Below, piece by piece: positions 5,605 to 9,273 of a DNA stretch of 9,273 nucleotides. The position numbers and the translations under genes are program-made. The notes under the pieces were generated by a model, which was not told where the DNA came from, searched no databases, and worked only from the letters and a program-made list of their open reading frames with translations. Origin of the DNA: Gammaproteobacteria bacterium (GTDB taxonomy: Bacteria; Pseudomonadota; Gammaproteobacteria; UBA9214); NCBI GenBank assembly GCA_029881775.1, contig JAOULY010000049.1, positions 1 through 9,273 on the forward strand, in the 5' to 3' direction. Positions within the stretch are counted from its first letter, which is position 1. Each line of letters starts with the position of its first letter.

Positions 5605-6894
5605 ATGGAAGTATCTATAGAAAATACCGGGGGGCTGGGCCGTCGTATGACCATACAGGTGCCGGCTGAACGACTGGACGGGGAAGTCAAATCGCGCTTG
5701 CAGTCGATGCTAGGCAGCGTACGACTGGACGGTTTCCGTCCGGGCAAGGTGCCGCTGAAGGTGGTCGAGCAAAAGTTCGGCAAGCAGGTGCAGCTTGAAG
5801 TCATGGAGCAGCTGGTCAATTCCACCCTGCAGGAGGCACTGACACGCGAAGGCATCCGCCCGGTGGCCGCACCGAATATCGAACCGAAGGCTCACGAGCC
5901 GGGTGAACCGCTGGAATACACCGCTATCTTCGAGGTTTATCCCGAGATCGAAGGCGATATCCAGTACGGCTTCAGTATTAAACGTCCAGTCGTCGAAGTC
6001 GGTCAGGATGATATCGATGGCATGCTGGACAACCTGCGGCGCCAGCGGGCAACCTGGAATACGGTGCAGCGTGCGGCCGGCCAGGGCGACCAGGTAACGA
6101 TCAGTTTTGAAGGGACTGTCGACGGCGCGGCCTTTCAGGGTAACAAGGCCGAGGATGTGCCGCTGGTGCTCGGATCGGGCAGCATGATTCCCGGTTTCGA
6201 GGAGCAACTGGAGGGTGTTTCGGCCGGCGACGAAAAGACGATCGATGTGACCTTCCCGGCCGATTATCCCTCGTCCGAAGTTGCCGGCAAGGTGGCGCGT
6301 TTCAATGTCAGGGTCGCCAGCGTGGCGGAGGCGGTACTGCCCGAATTGAATGACGAATTCGCTGCCGCGTTCGGGGTGACGGATGGCGGTATCGATGCCC
6401 TGACGAAGGAAGTGACCGGTAATATGCAACGCGAACTCAAGGGGTTGATATCATCGAGGCTCAAGAGTCAGGTGTTTGAAGGATTGCTGGAGAAAAATCC
6501 TGTTGAGGTGCCGCAAAGCCTGGTGGAATCCGAGGTGATGGAAATGCAGGGCATGCAGCAATACCAGGGTAAATCGCCAGCAGAGCTCACGGCGGATGCC
6601 GGCAAACGTGTCAAGTTGGGCGTGATAGTTTCAGAGGTCGCTCGTCAGAACCAGGTGCAACTGGACGCTGAAAAGGTGCGTGAAATGGTCGAGCTGATTG
6701 CTGCATCCTATGAGCGGCCCGAGGAAGTTGTGCAGTGGTACTATGGCAACCAGGACAAGCTGGCTGCAGTCCAGTCGTCGGTGATCGAGCAGCAGGTGGT
6801 TGAGTGGATTGTCGAGCATAGTGGCATCGCTGTAACAGATGAAAAAATGACATTTACCGAGATCGTGGAGGAAGCCAAGAAGTCTCAAGGATAG
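5605..6894 (+). CDS. tig: trigger factor, ribosome-bound chaperone and prolyl isomerase
   Basis: Trigger factor docks on the ribosomal exit tunnel and shelters nascent chains. The 429-residue length is typical. Domains in order: an N-terminal ribosome-binding domain (about 1-115) with signature GFRPGKVP at 43-50; an FKBP-type PPIase domain (about 160-240) with GDQVTISFEGTVDG, the LVLGSGSMIPGFEEQLEG stretch and a VTFPADYP segment; and a helical C-terminal chaperone domain (about 250-429) rich in Glu and Gln. ATG 5605 is preceded by AGAGG (5594-5598). It is followed after 25 bases by clpP, which suggests co-transcription, and the tig-clpP-clpX-lon order is the standard proteobacterial one. No heat-shock promoter is evident upstream of it. 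Confidence 0.98.
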   Translation: MEVSIENTGGLGRRMTIQVPAERLDGEVKSRLQSMLGSVRLDGFRPGKVPLKVVEQKFGKQVQLEVMEQLVNSTLQEALTREGIRPVAAPNIEPKAHEPGEPLEYTAIFEVYPEIEGDIQYGFSIKRPVVEVGQDDIDGMLDNLRRQRATWNTVQRAAGQGDQVTISFEGTVDGAAFQGNKAEDVPLVLGSGSMIPGFEEQLEGVSAGDEKTIDVTFPADYPSSEVAGKVARFNVRVASVAEAVLPELNDEFAAAFGVTDGGIDALTKEVTGNMQRELKGLISSRLKSQVFEGLLEKNPVEVPQSLVESEVMEMQGMQQYQGKSPAELTADAGKRVKLGVIVSEVARQNQVQLDAEKVREMVELIAASYERPEEVVQWYYGNQDKLAAVQSSVIEQQVVEWIVEHSGIAVTDEKMTFTEIVEEAKKSQG

Positions 6895-6919
6895 CCCCCT
6901 GGGACCGATACAGGACATT

Positions 6920-7549
6920 ATGAATAGCGCACTGGATACCAAGGCATTAAATCTTGTTCCTATCGTGGTCGAGCAGACTGCGCGTGGTGAACGCTCCTAT
7001 GATATTTATTCGCGCCTGCTCAAGGAACGCGTGGTATTCATGGTCGGCCCGGTCGAGGATTACATGGCGAACGTCATCGTGGCGCAGCTTTTGTTTCTGG
7101 AGTCAGAAAATCCCGACAAGGACATCCACCTTTATATCAACTCGCCGGGCGGTTCAGTGACTGCCGGACTTGCCATCTACGATACCATGCAGTTCATCAA
7201 GGCTGATGTGAGTACGATGTGTATCGGGCAGGCGGCCAGTATGGGCGCATTGCTGCTCGCAGGCGGCGCAGCGGGCAAGCGTGTTTGTCTGCCGCATTCG
7301 CGCATGATGATTCATCAGCCGCTGGGTGGTTACCAGGGGCAGGCAACCGATATAGACATTCATGCCCGCGAGATACTGCATATTCGCGACCAGTTGAATA
7401 CTATTCTTGCCAAGCATACCGGCCAGTCAATGGATACCATCCAGAATGATACTGACCGGGATAATTTCATGGGTGCAGAGATGGCCAAGGCATACGGCCT
7501 GGTGGACGAAATTCTCGAACAACGTCCAGTAACTGCCCAAAGTAGCTGA
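6920..7549 (+). CDS. clpP: ATP-dependent Clp protease proteolytic subunit
   Basis: ClpP is the serine peptidase that forms a double seven-membered ring and degrades proteins fed in by ClpX or ClpA. The 209-residue protein carries the full catalytic triad: S107 in GQAASMGA, H132 in RMMIHQPLGG, and D181 in TDRDNF. The substrate-binding INSPGGSVTAGL loop at 73-84 is intact. The first dozen or so residues are probably a propeptide removed by self-cleavage, as in E. coli, where the triad is numbered four higher. ATG 6920 follows a short GGA site. The 25-base gap to tig and 162-base gap to clpX suggest that clpP is read with tig, while clpX may have extra control. Confidence 0.98.
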   Translation: MNSALDTKALNLVPIVVEQTARGERSYDIYSRLLKERVVFMVGPVEDYMANVIVAQLLFLESENPDKDIHLYINSPGGSVTAGLAIYDTMQFIKADVSTMCIGQAASMGALLLAGGAAGKRVCLPHSRMMIHQPLGGYQGQATDIDIHAREILHIRDQLNTILAKHTGQSMDTIQNDTDRDNFMGAEMAKAYGLVDEILEQRPVTAQSS

Positions 7550-7555
7550 ATCGAC

Positions 7556-7569
7556 GCCAACATGTTGGC
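7556..7569. repeat. perfect 14-bp palindrome after clpP
   Basis: GCCAACATGTTGGC begins six bases after the clpP stop codon. It lacks a loop and a T run, so it fits a dimeric regulator site better than a terminator. No regulator is implied by the neighbours. The rest of the 162-base gap to clpX is AT-rich and may hold a promoter, but I could not pick a convincing -35/-10 pair. Confidence 0.5.
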
Positions 7570-7711
7570 TGACAAGCGGTAGTATTTGCCTGATAATTGG
7601 ATTCAGGTGGAAAAAACATAAAACCGTACGTCCGAAGGAGTTGATTCATAATAACAATTAGTGTTAAAACCGTTATGAATGGGGTTTCGGTATCAACCGT
7701 GAGGACGCGAG

Positions 7712-8983
7712 ATGAGCAACGATCGTAACGGCAAGGGCGAAGATGGAAAACTGCTCTACTGTTCCTTCTGTGGCAAGAGTCAGCACGAAGTTCGCAAGCT
7801 GATTGCCGGCCCTTCTGTATTTGTCTGTGACGAATGCGTCGAGTTATGTAATGACATCATTCGTGAGGAAATGCAGGAGAAAACGGCAGCAGGTGAAGAG
7901 AAACTCCCCAAGCCGTCGGAAATAAACGACGTACTCAATGAATATGTCATCGGGCAGTACCGTGCGAAGAAGGTTCTGTCTGTCGCGGTATACAACCACT
8001 ACAAACGCCTTGAGGCGAAATCCTCCAAGGACGAAGTAGAGCTTTCCAAGAGTAATATTCTTCTGATCGGGCCGACCGGTTCCGGCAAGACGCTGCTCGC
8101 GGAAACGCTGGCACGATTCCTCGATGTGCCGTTCACCATTGCGGATGCGACCACGCTGACGGAAGCCGGTTACGTCGGTGAAGATGTCGAAAATATTATC
8201 CAGAAGCTTCTGCAGAAATGTGACTACGATGTGGACAAGGCGCAGACGGGTATTGTCTACATTGATGAAATCGACAAGATCTCCAGGAAGTCCGACAATC
8301 CTTCTATAACCCGTGATGTATCGGGCGAGGGTGTGCAGCAGGCCCTGCTGAAACTGATTGAGGGAACCATTGCATCGGTACCGCCACAGGGCGGTCGCAA
8401 GCATCCGCAGCAGGAATTTCTGCAGGTCAATACGTCCAACATTCTCTTTATTGTTGGTGGCGCCTTTGCCGGTCTCGACAAGATTATCCGCGGCCGTTCG
8501 GAAACCACCGGGATTGGTTTCTCTGCCGAAGTAAAGAGCAAGGACGAAGAACAGAACCTTGGTGAAATCCTCTACGAGGTCGAGCCGGAAGACCTGATCA
8601 AGTACGGCCTGATCCCGGAGTTTGTCGGTCGACTGCCCGTGGTGGCAACGCTCGAAGAGCTGGATGAAGATGCGCTTGTCAGAATATTGACTGAGCCAAA
8701 GAATGCACTGACCAAGCAGTACGAAAAACTGTTTGATATGGAAGGTTGCGAAATCGAGTTCCGTGAGGATGCCCTTAAAGCGGTTGCCCAGAAGGCCATG
8801 GAACGCAAGACCGGCGCACGTGGTTTGCGCACCATCCTTGAGCAGGTGCTGCTTGATACCATGTACGACCTGCCGTCACTTGATAACGTCAGAAAAGTGG
8901 TCATTGACGAGAATGTTATTGTCGGTGGCTCCAAGCCGTACATGATTTTTGACACTCCGGAACCGATCGCGGCATCCGAATAA
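7712..8983 (+). CDS. clpX: ATP-dependent Clp protease ATP-binding subunit (unfoldase)
   Basis: ClpX is a hexameric AAA+ unfoldase that recognises tagged proteins, such as ssrA-tagged ones, and threads them into ClpP. The 423-residue length is standard. The N-terminal zinc-binding domain has C17, C20, C39 and C42. Walker A is GPTGSGKT at 120-127 and Walker B is IVYIDEID at 181-188. The pore loop GYVG is at 153-156, the ClpP-docking IGF loop at 268-270, the arginine finger region EFVGRLP at 302-308 and sensor 2 GARGLR at 367-372. ATG 7712 follows GAGGA (7701-7705) at a good distance. It works with the ClpP encoded just upstream. Confidence 0.99.
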   Translation: MSNDRNGKGEDGKLLYCSFCGKSQHEVRKLIAGPSVFVCDECVELCNDIIREEMQEKTAAGEEKLPKPSEINDVLNEYVIGQYRAKKVLSVAVYNHYKRLEAKSSKDEVELSKSNILLIGPTGSGKTLLAETLARFLDVPFTIADATTLTEAGYVGEDVENIIQKLLQKCDYDVDKAQTGIVYIDEIDKISRKSDNPSITRDVSGEGVQQALLKLIEGTIASVPPQGGRKHPQQEFLQVNTSNILFIVGGAFAGLDKIIRGRSETTGIGFSAEVKSKDEEQNLGEILYEVEPEDLIKYGLIPEFVGRLPVVATLEELDEDALVRILTEPKNALTKQYEKLFDMEGCEIEFREDALKAVAQKAMERKTGARGLRTILEQVLLDTMYDLPSLDNVRKVVIDENVIVGGSKPYMIFDTPEPIAASE

Positions 8984-9081
8984 ATCGTAAACAAGAGGTA
9001 ATTCAGAAGGATAGCCTGATTCGTCGGGGCGTGCTTTTCTGGCATATTCCTTGCTGTATAGTTCTTACCTGTCAAATTCTG

Positions 9082-9109
9082 GTTGAAGTGACAATGTTTG
9101 TCCCCATGT
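9082..9109 (+). promoter_or_regulatory. sigma32 (heat-shock) promoter for lon
   Basis: GTTGAAG (9082-9088), 13 bases, then CCCCATGT (9102-9109) is close to the sigma32 consensus CTTGAAA / CCCCATnT at a normal spacing. Its position fits lon, a heat-shock gene in E. coli. The leader to the ATG would be about 125 nt. The rest of the 260-base clpX-lon gap shows no terminator or other gene. Confidence 0.82.
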
Positions 9110-9243
9110 ACGCTTTACGGGACGGCAAGCCAGTTCACACGTACTTCTGACGGGTACATGACGGGTTGAGCCTGCTGGACAGGATTCAGAATCGAACGGT
9201 GATCTGGCCCGTACCTCAAACATCATAATGGATGGAAAATACT

Positions 9244-9273
9244 ATGACAGACCAGGCGAAACAGGCGATACCC
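9244..9273 (+). CDS. lon: start of a gene, most likely Lon protease (partial)
   Basis: Only ten codons are present (MTDQAKQAIP). No motif is visible, so the call rests on context: in gammaproteobacteria lon usually follows tig-clpP-clpX, and a sigma32 promoter lies upstream, as expected for this ATP-dependent protease of the heat-shock regulon. ATG 9244 is preceded by GGATGGAAAA, giving a plausible ribosome binding site. Confidence 0.8.
   Translation, partial: MTDQAKQAIP

Noticed and set aside
5710..6429. 239-codon minus strand ORF, and similar long minus strand ORFs under clpX
   Set aside because: They are shadows of tig and clpX in a GC-rich coding region, with no recognisable motifs.

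Overview
The window looks like chromosomal core DNA of a gammaproteobacterium of moderately high GC. Lipid A biosynthesis (lpxH), the cysS/cyclophilin/lpxH/folD neighbourhood and the tig-clpP-clpX-lon order are all typical of that class. I cannot name the genus. Gene content is mostly housekeeping. The unusual part is the tRNA cluster in the middle.

Layout. Positions 2-226 hold the 3' end of an unrecognised + strand gene, converging on and overlapping lpxH. Positions 213-1567 (- strand) hold a two-gene unit: a cyclophilin peptidyl-prolyl isomerase with a signal peptide, then lpxH. Divergent from it is cysS (1736-3136, +), which ends 4 bases from the convergent folD (3141-4004, -). A consensus sigma70 promoter (4107-4135) then drives a tRNA operon: Pro(UGG), Arg(UCU), His(GUG), Lys(CUU), closed by a strong intrinsic terminator (5271-5294). 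tRNA-Leu(UAG) follows with its own AT-rich promoter. After it come trigger factor (tig), clpP, clpX and the first ten codons of a gene that is almost certainly lon, preceded by a near-consensus sigma32 (heat-shock) promoter.

The main discovery is inside tRNA-Arg(UCU). The gene is split between anticodon bases U34 and C35 by a 656-nt group I intron (4308-4963). P1, P2, P3, P4, P6, P7, P8 and a GAAA-capped P9 hairpin can all be drawn by hand, and the intron ends in the required G. The P6 loop carries a complete but decayed homing endonuclease gene (4471-4878) of the PD-(D/E)XK type known from bacterial tRNA introns. It has three frame breaks, each consistent with a one-base loss, and Asn where the motif Lys should be. 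Its last codons form the 3' strand of P6, and its stop codon lies in J6/7. Part of the dead gene is therefore held in place by the ribozyme fold. Because tRNA-Arg(UCU) reads AGA/AGG, the intron must presumably still splice.

How the genes work together: the cluster serves translation (CysRS, five tRNAs), one-carbon metabolism (FolD), protein folding (cyclophilin, trigger factor) and proteolysis (ClpXP, Lon), plus one step of lipid A synthesis (LpxH). All readings are by eye; no database search was run.
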